Below are positions 8,210 through 16,229 of a stretch of DNA of 17,197 nt, in pieces. Position numbers and translations under genes: made by a program. Each line of letters opens with the position of its first letter. The stretch's first letter is position 1. Source of the DNA: Candidatus Sulfotelmatobacter sp. Lineage in GTDB: Bacteria; Acidobacteriota; Terriglobia; Terriglobales; Acidobacteriaceae. The notes below the pieces were generated by a model. That model saw only the letters and a list, made by a program, of their open reading frames with translations. It did not search any database and was not told the origin of the DNA. The stretch spans positions 1 through 17,197 of the forward strand of contig JASHTD010000172.1 in NCBI GenBank assembly GCA_030040725.1. Direction: 5' to 3'.

Positions 8210-10468
8210 ATGGCTACTTCACGGCGTACTTTTTTGGGGACAACTATCGGCGCTGCCGCGTTAACGGTCGTTCGCCCTCTGGCTGACGCAGTCGTTCCGT
8301 CTGCTCAAAATGCAACCTCGTCGGCGGCCGATGCTGCGGTAGTCCGGGTATACGCGGCGCCGAACCAGGTCCTCAACTCCTTCGATCCTGATCAAGCGCT
8401 CGCGACATCGATGGACATTCAGTCACGCGAGTCGATTGAGACGATCTACACCCCCAAAAATGTAAAAGTTTGCTTGTCCGCGGGCTGGGGACCGATCAGC
8501 TATCGCCTGCATACTCCGGAGACTATCGATTATTGGCACTGGAATCCCAACGGCCGGTGGAGCGACGAGGCAAACCAACGTGGATACTTCGTGGGCAGCT
8601 CGGAATTGGGTGAACCCATTCGCGATTCATTCGGCTACAGTCTTCCGCATCGCGGCTGCACGCACAATGGCGGCACCGAGCGTGGCTATTCCCGCCTCAC
8701 GGATGGTGATTCCAAAACCTTCTGGAAGAGCAATCCTTACTTGGCCAAAGCGTTCACTCACGAAGATGACTCTTTGCATCCGCAATGGATCATTGTTGAT
8801 CTGGGCGAATACCACGATGTGAACGCGATCCGCATCGACTGGTGCGAACCGCGCGCCACGGAGTACGAAGTACAGTATTGGGTCGGGGACGATCCCATGA
8901 ACTGGGAAGAACCAGCCATGGACTCTACAAACCAGGGTGGCGAGTATCTTCCCGTTGCCAATCAGGCCATGGGCAACTGGGTTCGTTTCCCCCGTGGTGC
9001 GGTTCACGAAGGCAAAGCTGGAAGCGTAACTCTGAAACTTGCGGACAAGTTGATTCCAACGCGTTGGGTTCGCGTGGTGATGACGCAATCGTCCAATCAG
9101 CCGGGTCCGCACGGAAGTGATGACGTGCGGCATCGGGTCGGATACGCAATCTATGGAGTTCACGTGGGCAGATTGGAGGCAGATGGTAAGTTTGCGGATT
9201 TCGTGAAACACGCACCCGACGGCCGCAAACAGACCGCTACATATTGCTCTTCGACCGATCCCTGGCACACCGCGGAAGACCTCAGTCCCTACGGAGACCA
9301 GACCGGCTGGGACATTTTCTTCACAAGCGGCATCACCAATGGTCTACCCGCGCTCATAACCGTTCCTCTGATTTACAGCGTTCCCGAAGACGCAGCCGCG
9401 ATGGCCGCGTATCTGAAAAAGCGCGGGTATCCCATCAGCTGGGTCGAAATGGACGAAGAAGCGGATGGGCAATACTACATGCCTGAGGACTACGCCACAC
9501 TCTATATTCAATTTGCAGACGCAATGCTCAAAGTCGATCCCACGCTTAAAGGTAAGCTGGGCGGGCCCGTGTTCCAGGGCATTAATCAGGACGTCTCGGT
9601 CTGGCCCGATGCGCGCGGAAACAAGTCCTGGTTCGGCCGTTTTTACGAGTATCTGAAGTCGCACAATCGCCACCAGGACCTGTCATTCGCTTCTTTCGAA
9701 ATTTATCCCTACGAAGCCTGCACCATGAAATGGGAGGATTTGTATCGGAACCGCGAGTTGACGCGCAAGACTCTGCAGGCGTTCTGGGATGACGGGCTGC
9801 CAAAAAACATCCCGCTCATGAACACCGAAAGCAATCTCAGCGGTTCGCTTTCGGTCTACATGTCCGATATTTTTTCGGCCCTGTGGCTGGCCGATAATGT
9901 CGGCAGCTTCTTCGCCGAGGGCGGCGCGCTTTACGTTCATTCGCCGATCGAACCCAGCGGCATCGAGCATGGCTGCCAGGGCTGGGCAATCTGGGGCAAT
10001 GCCCTTTGGGACCGGGACGCGAAGGTCATTGGCTATACCGCTTTCTACTATGCTAGCCGGATGATCAATGACGAGTGGGTGACGCATCGCAGCGGCATCC
10101 ATCACCTCTATTCTGTCGATGTCGGAATCGAAGATGCCGCCGGAAATGCTCTGGTCACGAGCTATGCCGTTCGGCGCCCAGATGGCCAGTGGGCCTTGCT
10201 GCTCATCAATAAAGATCGAGACAATCCGCATCCGGTTCGAGTCGCCATTGAAGGCAATGGCGGAACCGGACATTTTGTCGGCACAGTTCGCATGGTCACA
10301 TTTGGCAGCGAACAATACGTTTGGCACGGCCAGGACCCTACCGCTCACGCCGATCCAAACCTGCCGCCGGTGATTTCGTCAATCGACGCCTCCGCACAAA
10401 GTGTCTTCACGCTCCCCAAGGCGTCTGTCACGGTTTTGCGCGGCGAAGTCGTAGGGCTCACGCCTTAG
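8210..10468 (+). CDS. Tat-exported clan GH-A-like glycoside hydrolase with nested discoidin domain
   Basis: 752 residues. A twin-arginine signal (SRRTFLG at 4-10, then a hydrophobic Ala/Val stretch) predicts folded export. After a first barrel-like segment (about 45-110), residues about 160-295 resemble an F5/8 type C (discoidin) carbohydrate-binding module (SRLTDGDSKTFWKS; WIIVDLGEYHDVNAIRIDW). The barrel then resumes (about 335-600). The region VEMDEEADG (412-420), followed by a 'PEDYATLYIQFADAMLKVDP' stretch, aligns by eye with the acid/base strand of GH39/GH51-like enzymes, making E417 the likely acid/base. E540 in LMNTESN is the likely nucleophile, 123 residues later. Residues about 610-745 look like a C-terminal beta-sandwich. 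The usual Asn before the acid/base is Glu here (E416), which is odd. GAGG seven bases before the ATG supports the start. The exact GH family and substrate are unknown; a non-catalytic role cannot be excluded. Confidence 0.75.
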   Translation: MATSRRTFLGTTIGAAALTVVRPLADAVVPSAQNATSSAADAAVVRVYAAPNQVLNSFDPDQALATSMDIQSRESIETIYTPKNVKVCLSAGWGPISYRLHTPETIDYWHWNPNGRWSDEANQRGYFVGSSELGEPIRDSFGYSLPHRGCTHNGGTERGYSRLTDGDSKTFWKSNPYLAKAFTHEDDSLHPQWIIVDLGEYHDVNAIRIDWCEPRATEYEVQYWVGDDPMNWEEPAMDSTNQGGEYLPVANQAMGNWVRFPRGAVHEGKAGSVTLKLADKLIPTRWVRVVMTQSSNQPGPHGSDDVRHRVGYAIYGVHVGRLEADGKFADFVKHAPDGRKQTATYCSSTDPWHTAEDLSPYGDQTGWDIFFTSGITNGLPALITVPLIYSVPEDAAAMAAYLKKRGYPISWVEMDEEADGQYYMPEDYATLYIQFADAMLKVDPTLKGKLGGPVFQGINQDVSVWPDARGNKSWFGRFYEYLKSHNRHQDLSFASFEIYPYEACTMKWEDLYRNRELTRKTLQAFWDDGLPKNIPLMNTESNLSGSLSVYMSDIFSALWLADNVGSFFAEGGALYVHSPIEPSGIEHGCQGWAIWGNALWDRDAKVIGYTAFYYASRMINDEWVTHRSGIHHLYSVDVGIEDAAGNALVTSYAVRRPDGQWALLLINKDRDNPHPVRVAIEGNGGTGHFVGTVRMVTFGSEQYVWHGQDPTAHADPNLPPVISSIDASAQSVFTLPKASVTVLRGEVVGLTP

Positions 10469-10592
10469 GCAGAGTTCGCGAAATTGCAATAGCAACGCGG
10501 CGGTCTTCCATGCCTGACCAGCCTCGACAAAAATAGTCAGCCGACGCTATCGGGCGATTCGACTCAAGTCACCGACTCAGGAGAACAGCAGG

Positions 10593-12014
10593 TCAAATCC
10601 TCTGCCGCTTCCACTTTCCCCGCTTGAACAAAATTGCGCTAGCTGCGGCCATCGCCGACTCGGCGATAGCGATCGAAAAGTACACACCGCTCGAGCGCAT
10701 ATGGAGCGGCATGGCTAATAAATACGCCATCGGGATCTCAAATAACCAGAAGCCAAATAGGTTTACGATGGTCGGGGTCACGGTATCACCGGCGCCATTG
10801 AAGGCCTGCATCATAACCATGAAATACGCGTACCCCAAATTTCCGTAGCTGACAATACGCAGACAAGCCGCCGCCAGGCGCAAGACGGCGGGGTCGGACG
10901 TGAACAATCGCACGACGGGCTCAGCGAAAAAGACAAAGAATATTCCCACCGTGCCGAGGAAGAGCATGTTGTACAGGCCAGTGCGCCAGACGGCGGTTTC
11001 AGCCCGGTCGGGTTTCTTGGCGCCAAGATTTTGTCCGACCAGGGTTGCCGCGGCGTTGCTCAATCCCCATGAGGGCAGGATGACGAAAATTACGATGCGA
11101 ATGGCAATGGTGTAACCCGCCAACGCTGCCGCACCGAAAATGCTTACGATGCGCACCAACCCGATCCAACTCGTATGTGCGATTGCGAACTGCAGAATGC
11201 CCGTCAGTGACAGGCGCAGCAACCGCCAGAGCACTTCAAAATGGACGCGAATTTGCCGGCGCAGAATTCGAATCCGCTCGGTGCCCTTCAGCAAACGATA
11301 AAACTGATAGGCCACACCAATGCTCCGCCCAGTGAAGGTCGCCAGTGCGGCCCCAGTTACGCCAAGACGAGGAAACGGCCCCAGCCCGAAGATCAGGCAG
11401 GGATCAAGAATCAGATTGATGACGTTCGAGACCCATAGCAGGCGCATGGCGATGGCTGCGTCGCCCACCCCGCGGAAGATCGCGTTGTTCAGAAACAGCA
11501 GTAACACGACGAAGCTGCCCCCCAGGCAGATTCGCGTATAGCCGGAGCCGACCGCCACGATCTCGTTGCTGGCTCCCATCAAATGCAGAAGACGTGACGC
11601 GAACACGAAACAGGGAAATCCAATCAGGACCGAAAAAACGAATCCGAGGAGGATGGCTTGCACGGCCGCGTCCGCCGCGCCTTCTGGATCCTTCTCCCCT
11701 GTGCGCCGCGCGACCATGGCGGTGGTGGAGAGGCTCAGCCCCATACCCACCGCGAAAATGAGGCTCAACATGGATTCCGTGAGCCCGACTGTGGCCACTG
11801 CATTGGCGCCGAGGCGACCGACCCAGAACACGTCAACCACCGCGAATAGCGATTCCAGCACCATCTCCAGAACCATCGGCACTGCCAGGAGAAGAATGGC
11901 GCGGTTCAGACCGCCGGCAGTGTAGTCCTGATGCGAGCCCCGGACTGCTTCGATGAGTTCGCTCCATAACGAGCGCGGCCGTTCCACTGAGGAAGTTGTG
12001 ATTGTGGTTGCCAT
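10593..12014 (-). CDS. MATE family efflux transporter
   Basis: 473 residues from the ATG at 12014 (minus strand). It belongs to the MATE multidrug/toxin extrusion family: inner-membrane antiporters that export organic cations or similar compounds using Na+ or H+ gradients. About twelve hydrophobic segments are visible in two homologous halves; typical MATE stretches include AVPMVLEMVLESLFAVVDVF near the N-terminus and the later GLSNAAATLVGQNLGAKKPD. The length matches the family (about 450). An upstream in-frame ATG at 12053 would add 13 polar residues, but it has no ribosome site; the ATG at 12014 has GGAGAG six bases before it. The gene converges with the hydrolase gene across a 124-base gap and is divergent from the kinase. 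A perfect inverted repeat lies upstream (12077-12093). The substrate cannot be told from the sequence. Confidence 0.92.
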   Translation of the reverse strand: MATTITTSSVERPRSLWSELIEAVRGSHQDYTAGGLNRAILLLAVPMVLEMVLESLFAVVDVFWVGRLGANAVATVGLTESMLSLIFAVGMGLSLSTTAMVARRTGEKDPEGAADAAVQAILLGFVFSVLIGFPCFVFASRLLHLMGASNEIVAVGSGYTRICLGGSFVVLLLFLNNAIFRGVGDAAIAMRLLWVSNVINLILDPCLIFGLGPFPRLGVTGAALATFTGRSIGVAYQFYRLLKGTERIRILRRQIRVHFEVLWRLLRLSLTGILQFAIAHTSWIGLVRIVSIFGAAALAGYTIAIRIVIFVILPSWGLSNAAATLVGQNLGAKKPDRAETAVWRTGLYNMLFLGTVGIFFVFFAEPVVRLFTSDPAVLRLAAACLRIVSYGNLGYAYFMVMMQAFNGAGDTVTPTIVNLFGFWLFEIPMAYLLAMPLHMRSSGVYFSIAIAESAMAAASAILFKRGKWKRQRI

Positions 12015-12020
12015 GAATAG

Positions 12021-12026
12021 CTCTCC
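12021..12026 (-). promoter_or_regulatory. Shine-Dalgarno GGAGAG choosing the MATE start at 12014
   Basis: Read on the minus strand, GGAGAG lies six bases before the ATG at 12014. The upstream alternative ATG at 12053 has nothing similar, so the shorter start is preferred. Confidence 0.6.
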
Positions 12027-12076
12027 ACCGGATCTGCAGTAATCCGGCTTCATTAGAACAATGAGATAAGCAGGGA

Positions 12077-12093
12077 ACCCGCGTCACGCGGGT
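12077..12093. promoter_or_regulatory. Perfect inverted repeat ACCCGCG-tca-CGCGGGT
   Basis: Two 7-bp arms separated by three bases, 63 bases upstream of the MATE start and 30 bases before a possible small ORF on the other strand. There is no T-tract on either side, so it does not look like an intrinsic terminator. The compact dyad would suit an operator for a dimeric repressor or an mRNA hairpin. No regulator gene is in the window. Confidence 0.4.
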
Positions 12094-12122
12094 CGAAGGG
12101 AGCGAGCTAACGAGGGTTAAAC

Positions 12123-12281
12123 ATGGCGTTTCTCAGCGCGGATCGTTTCAAATTGCTGGTCACCACAGGAAACGAGAAACCGCTTGCAGGATTCTATCTC
12201 AGTAAGCTGCTGGCAGGCAAACGACTCTTCGCCAATTGTGCATTCGGGAGCTACCGAATTTCCACACTTTCATTGACTTGA
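12123..12281 (+). CDS. Possible small ORF, 52 residues, hypothetical
   Basis: An ATG with GAGGG six bases upstream opens a frame of 52 residues beginning MAFLSADRFKLLV and ending STLSLT. It has mixed hydrophobic and basic content, no signal peptide, no complete membrane segment and no motif I recognise. Its TGA at 12279-12281 lies between the candidate -35 and -10 boxes of the kinase promoter, 29 bases before the kinase start. It could be a real small protein co-transcribed with or regulating the kinase, or chance in an intergenic region. The only support is the ribosome site and the open frame. Confidence 0.28.
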   Translation: MAFLSADRFKLLVTTGNEKPLAGFYLSKLLAGKRLFANCAFGSYRISTLSLT

Positions 12282-12301
12282 TTTATCTCCGGTCCTAAGA
12301 T
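12273..12301 (+). promoter_or_regulatory. Candidate sigma70 promoter for the kinase gene
   Basis: TTGACT (12273-12278), a 17-base spacer and TAAGAT (12296-12301) match the -35/-10 consensus at five and four of six positions. Transcription would begin near 12308, only about three bases before the kinase ATG at 12311. No Shine-Dalgarno precedes that ATG, so the mRNA may be leaderless. Confidence 0.4.
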
Positions 12302-12310
12302 TTCAGCCCA

Positions 12311-15286
12311 ATGATTGGCCAAACAGTCTCACACTACCGCATCGTAGAAAAACTGGGCCGGGGCGGGATGGGTGTTGTCTACAAAGCGGAGGATGCCGAC
12401 CTTGGTCGCTTTGTCGCTCTCAAATTCTTGCCCCCCGATGTGGCAGAAGACCGGCAGGCTTTGACCCGGTTCCAACGCGAAGCCAAAGCTGCCTCTGCCC
12501 TGAACCATCCCAATATCTGCACGATCTATGAAATCGGCAAGCACGATGGGCATCCTTTCATTGTTATGGAATTTTTGGATGGTCTGACGCTGAAACACAG
12601 GATCGCGGGTCGCCCGCTGGAAACCGAATTGATCCTGTCACTGGCTATCGAGATCGCGGACGCTCTGGACGCAGCTCACATGGAAGGCATTGTGCATCGA
12701 GATATAAAGCCCGCGAACATCTTCGTCACCAAGCGCAGTCACGCCAAGATTCTCGATTTTGGGCTGGCGAAGGTTGTGGTCCCTGCCAATTCTGAGAGCA
12801 ACATCGCGGCGGCGGGCACGCAGACTGGCTCCGTCGACGAACAGCACCTGACCAGTCCCGGTTCCGCTCTAGGAACCGTGGCGTATATGTCACCCGAGCA
12901 AGCCAAGGGCAAGGAACTGGACGCCCGAACCGATCTATTCTCCTTTGGTGCAGTGCTCTATGAGATGGCGACCGGCGCATTGCCCTTTGCGGGTGAAACC
13001 TCTGCGCTGATTTTCAATGCAATACTGAATCTCGATCCGCCCTCACCGATTCGATTCAATCGCGATATTTCTTCCAAGCTGGAAGACATCATCTCCAAGG
13101 CTCTGGAGAAGGATCGCAATCTTCGTTATCAAAGTGCAGCGGAGATGAGGGCCGATCTGCAGCGGTTGAAGCGTGACACGGAGACCGGGCGCCTGCCAGC
13201 AGCCAGTTCGGGAAAGGTAGCAACGGTAGAGGAAAGCGGAACCCAAGCTGGAATGGCGCAAGCAACTCCGGCGCTAGTCTCCGGAAATGTTGCTGGGCCA
13301 TCATCGAGTACGCCGGGGAAATCGGCGGAAGTTCCGCTAGCGGGGAGAAGTCTCTGGAGAGTCGTGGCTCCGTCGGTGATCGTGCTGGTCGCACTGATTG
13401 CTGGCGGTTTCTACTACCGGTTGTATCGCGCAAAGCGTCTGACCAATGAAGATACGGTCGTTCTCGCCGACTTCAGCAACAACACGGGCGATCCGGTTTT
13501 CGACGACACGCTCAAGACAGCACTTGGTGTTGCTCTCAACCAGTCGCCATTCTTGAATGTGCTCTCCGACAGCAAGGTCACAAACACTTTGAAATTAATG
13601 ACACGTCCGTCGAGTACGAAACTCACGCCTGAAGTAGCCCGTGAGGTTTGCCAGCGCACGGGCAGCAAAGCGTATATCGCCGGGTCGATTGTCAGTCTGG
13701 GTAGCCAATACGTTCTGGAGCTGAAAGTAGTGAATTGCCAAAGTGAAGATGTCTTGGCGCAAGAGCAGAACACCGCCGCCCTCAAGGAGAAGGTGCTGGA
13801 TGCATTGGGCAAGTCAGCGGCCAGGCTGCGTGGGGAATTGGGGGAATCTCTAGGAACGGTGAAGGAGTTCGACGTTCCATTAGCAGAAGCCACGACCTCC
13901 TCGTTGGACGCTCTCAAGGCATACAGCTTCGGAGTAAAAGCTTCAGGGGAGAAAGGTCCGGCTGCCGCTTTGGCTTACGATCAACGCGCTATTGAACTCG
14001 ATCCGAATTTTGCTTTGGGGTATCGGGCTGTGGGCGGCGATTACGAGAGCATGGGTGAAATGGGACGAGCCAGCGAATATTACACCAAAGCATTTGAGCT
14101 GCGGGAGCATGCCAGCGAGCGAGAAAAATTGGACATAGCGGCTCATTACTACACAGACGTAACAGGTGAACTGGAGAAAGCGGCACAAATCTACCAGGAG
14201 CGAATTGCCAACTATCCCCGGTCACCTGCATCCTACGGCAATCTCGGCAACGTGTACGCCGGTCTGGGAGATTACGAAAAGGCCCTAGCCGAATTTCGTG
14301 AAGACACCGGTAGTTTCGATAACATCACCAATGTCCTGCTCGCTCTGCAGCGCTTCGATGACGCGCGACAGACTGCACAACAGGGACAAGCGCAACACCT
14401 TGATGACTTGATACTACATAACGGACTCTATGCTCTAGCTTTTCTTCGCGGAGACTCTGGCGCCATGGCAGAACAGCAACATTGGCTTGGGGCTCAACCC
14501 GCGTATGAAAACTGGGGACTTTCCTTGGCGTCCGAAACGGAGGCGTATCAGGGCCGTCTTGGCAAAGCTCGCGAGCTGACGAGGCGCGCCGTCGACTCGG
14601 CGATTCGCGCCGACAGCAAAGAGACCGGCGCTATATGGCTGGAGAACTCGGCCTTGCGCGAAGCTGCGTTTGCCAATCTGACAGACGCAAAGCAAGCAGC
14701 GCAGGAGGGTCTAAAGCTGGCTCCCACTAGTCCAGGGGTTACGGCCGAAGCCGCCCTCGCATTTTCCATGGTGCGCGACGTGACACGAGCTGAGGAGCTT
14801 GCGCAAGCGCTGAACAAGGCTTACCCGCTGGACACGCAGATGCAGTCTTTATGGCTGCCCGCGATCCGGGCGCAATTGGCGCTGCATCGAAGCAATCCCA
14901 CCCTCGCGCTGAATACTTTGCAGGCGGCTACGGTGATTGAGTTTGGGCAAATTCCATTCGTCGCCAATTTGTCCTGCCTTTTGCCAACGTACATTCGAGG
15001 TGAGGCCTACATGGCGGCCGGACAAGGGACAAGTGCCGCGGTCGAGTTCCAGAAAATACTCGATCACAGCGGTATCGTCTGGAATTGCTGGACGGGAGCA
15101 TTGGCGCATCTGGGCGTGGCTCGGGCGGCTGCGCTGCAATCGAAAACCTCCCGAGGTGCTGATGCCGACGCTGCGCGGGTGCGGGCACTCGTGGCTTACA
15201 AGGATTTCCTCACCATCTGGAAAGACGCCGACCCCGACATCCCCATCCTGAAAGAAGCCAAAGCCGAGTACACGAAGCTGCAATAG
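12311..15286 (+). CDS. Transmembrane Ser/Thr protein kinase with TPR sensor region
   Basis: 991 residues. The N-terminal Hanks-type (PknB-like) kinase domain (about 9-285) carries every expected element: glycine loop GRGGMGVVYK (16-25), K38 in VALKFL, helix-C E57, catalytic D131 in HRDIKPAN, D149 in DFG, and SPEQ with E196. It should be active and cytoplasmic. A Ser/Pro/Gly-rich juxtamembrane stretch leads to one membrane segment (about 351-369, VVAPSVIVLVALIAGGFYY). The outer part begins with a TolB/FlgO-like region (about 380-520; VVLADFSNNTGDPVFDDTLK), common in acidobacterial kinases, followed by TPR-like helical repeats from about 545 to the end (AALAYDQRAIELDPNFALGY; NLGNVYAGLGDYEKALAEF). 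It probably signals from the periplasm to cytoplasmic targets by phosphorylation; the signal is unknown. It sits alone between a divergent MATE gene and a convergent EF-P gene. No ribosome site precedes the ATG. Confidence 0.92.
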   Translation: MIGQTVSHYRIVEKLGRGGMGVVYKAEDADLGRFVALKFLPPDVAEDRQALTRFQREAKAASALNHPNICTIYEIGKHDGHPFIVMEFLDGLTLKHRIAGRPLETELILSLAIEIADALDAAHMEGIVHRDIKPANIFVTKRSHAKILDFGLAKVVVPANSESNIAAAGTQTGSVDEQHLTSPGSALGTVAYMSPEQAKGKELDARTDLFSFGAVLYEMATGALPFAGETSALIFNAILNLDPPSPIRFNRDISSKLEDIISKALEKDRNLRYQSAAEMRADLQRLKRDTETGRLPAASSGKVATVEESGTQAGMAQATPALVSGNVAGPSSSTPGKSAEVPLAGRSLWRVVAPSVIVLVALIAGGFYYRLYRAKRLTNEDTVVLADFSNNTGDPVFDDTLKTALGVALNQSPFLNVLSDSKVTNTLKLMTRPSSTKLTPEVAREVCQRTGSKAYIAGSIVSLGSQYVLELKVVNCQSEDVLAQEQNTAALKEKVLDALGKSAARLRGELGESLGTVKEFDVPLAEATTSSLDALKAYSFGVKASGEKGPAAALAYDQRAIELDPNFALGYRAVGGDYESMGEMGRASEYYTKAFELREHASEREKLDIAAHYYTDVTGELEKAAQIYQERIANYPRSPASYGNLGNVYAGLGDYEKALAEFREDTGSFDNITNVLLALQRFDDARQTAQQGQAQHLDDLILHNGLYALAFLRGDSGAMAEQQHWLGAQPAYENWGLSLASETEAYQGRLGKARELTRRAVDSAIRADSKETGAIWLENSALREAAFANLTDAKQAAQEGLKLAPTSPGVTAEAALAFSMVRDVTRAEELAQALNKAYPLDTQMQSLWLPAIRAQLALHRSNPTLALNTLQAATVIEFGQIPFVANLSCLLPTYIRGEAYMAAGQGTSAAVEFQKILDHSGIVWNCWTGALAHLGVARAAALQSKTSRGADADAARVRALVAYKDFLTIWKDADPDIPILKEAKAEYTKLQ

Positions 15287-15290
15287 CACC

Positions 15291-15307
15291 GAGCGAACCA
15301 ATCGCTC
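15291..15307. terminator. Weak hairpin between convergent kinase and EF-P genes
   Basis: GAGCGA and TCGCTC form a 6-bp stem with a 5-base loop, starting five bases after the kinase stop. A short T-run (TTTT in CGTTTTGTG) comes only about 11 bases later, so it is a poor intrinsic terminator. Its position between convergent genes is the main support. Confidence 0.3.
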
Positions 15308-15334
15308 CATGCGAGCCGTTTTGTGTGTAGAACC

Positions 15335-15916
15335 CTACGCAGTGCGCTTCCGTTCGATGTGCGCCCGTTCGAGATAGCGGCCGGTCCTCACATCGACGCG
15401 CACAATTTCTCCGGGGGCGATGAACAGGGGAACGCGAATCGCAAAACCATTTTCCAGCTTGGCTTCTTTCCAGGCGCTGTCTTGTTGGGAATGAGCGGGC
15501 GCCGCAGTGGTCGCTACCCGTGCTTCCGCCACGTCCGGGAAAACGACGCTGATCGGCTCACCCTCAAAGAACTCGACTGGCAACTCCAATCCCGGTTGCA
15601 GGAACGCTTCTCCTGGTCCAACGATCGCGCCAGGAACCTCGACCTGCTCAAACGTATCAGGGCGCATGAAGATGCAAGTGCCGCTGTCAGCATAGAGGAA
15701 CTCCATCATGCGGCGTTCGAGTTCGAGATCTTCCAATCTTTCTTGCGGACGGAAGTGCGGCTCCCACAACCGGCCGCTGCGTACATTCATCAGTTTGGTC
15801 TTCACCACCCCGCCCATCTTGGCGGCTCCGGCCTTGGATTCCACCGCGAGCACTTTATAAACCTGCCCTTCGATGCGGATGACGATTCCTTCGCGTAAAT
15901 CGCATGCGATGATCAT
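15335..15916 (-). CDS. Elongation factor P family protein with variant loop
   Basis: 193 residues, close to the usual EF-P length (about 185-190). EF-P binds the ribosome between the P and E sites and relieves stalling at polyproline. Three domains are visible: KOW-like (about 1-62; REGIVIRIEGQVYKVL, then VVKTKLMNVRSGRL), a middle OB domain (about 65-128; MEFLYADSGTCIFM, FFEGEPISVVFP) and a C-terminal OB domain (about 150-187; IRVPLFIAPGEIVRVDVRTG, RYLERA). The modification loop is odd: where classical EF-P has K-P-G-K/R-G, this protein has K28-AGAA-K33-MGG, about two residues longer and without the PGxG turn. The linker at 131-148 is Ala/Ser/Gln-rich. It may be a paralogue (compare the longer loop of YeiP) rather than the main EF-P, so I give no gene symbol. 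GAGG precedes the start by nine bases. It is a single gene, convergent with the kinase. Confidence 0.85.
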   Translation of the reverse strand: MIIACDLREGIVIRIEGQVYKVLAVESKAGAAKMGGVVKTKLMNVRSGRLWEPHFRPQERLEDLELERRMMEFLYADSGTCIFMRPDTFEQVEVPGAIVGPGEAFLQPGLELPVEFFEGEPISVVFPDVAEARVATTAAPAHSQQDSAWKEAKLENGFAIRVPLFIAPGEIVRVDVRTGRYLERAHIERKRTA

Positions 15917-16229
15917 GAGGAGTTACCTCAGGCTGTTATTTTGAGAAGCTTGGATTCAGCAAAGATTCGCGTTTCCTCTTGGACTACTCTGCATTTTCAA
16001 GCCGATTCCTGTTCTTCACAGTGATCGAAGTCACAACCGGAAAGACTGGCGCTGAAGACTTTTCTGGTCTCACAGCGGTAAAAGATCACATGCAGTTGTG
16101 CGCTGCGTCCTTTCGATTCTTTTCTCAGAGCAGAAAATAAGTGACAGAAGGCAGCGAAGGTGTGTGTAGCGTCCGCCTGGTTTTCACCATCCAAGGCGCG
16201 AAACAGGATTTGCTGCCGGGGAGAAAGCG
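15917..16229. other. Divergent intergenic region between EF-P and the HD operon
   Basis: 313 bases without a supported gene. It must hold the promoters for both flanking genes, but I see no good -35/-10 pair on either strand. The main feature is a CRP/FNR-like palindrome at 16020-16035. A small dyad TGAGG/CCTCA (15916-15930) overlaps the EF-P start and would pair with its GAGG ribosome site. Confidence 0.6.
16020..16035. promoter_or_regulatory. CRP/FNR-family-like operator
   Basis: Read on the minus strand the site is TGTGACTTCGATCACT, that is TGTGA-N6-TCACT, nine of ten matches to the classical CRP half-sites TGTGA-N6-TCACA. The core GTGA-N6-TCAC is perfectly symmetric, and TCAC at 16016-16019 makes a second overlapping dyad (TCAC-a-GTGA). 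It is centred about 112 bases before the EF-P start and about 200 before the small-protein start, so it could serve either gene. Confidence 0.4.

Noticed and set aside
9683..10348. A 221-residue minus-strand frame opposite the hydrolase gene
   Set aside because: It is a shadow of a well-supported coding region, with arbitrary composition.
10469..10592. Terminator between the convergent hydrolase and MATE genes
   Set aside because: I saw short palindromes (TTCGCGAA, ATTGCAAT) but no stable stem with a T-run on either strand.
15323..15898. A 191-residue plus-strand frame opposite EF-P
   Set aside because: The minus strand encodes a clear EF-P with three domains; this frame is its shadow and has no motif or ribosome site.
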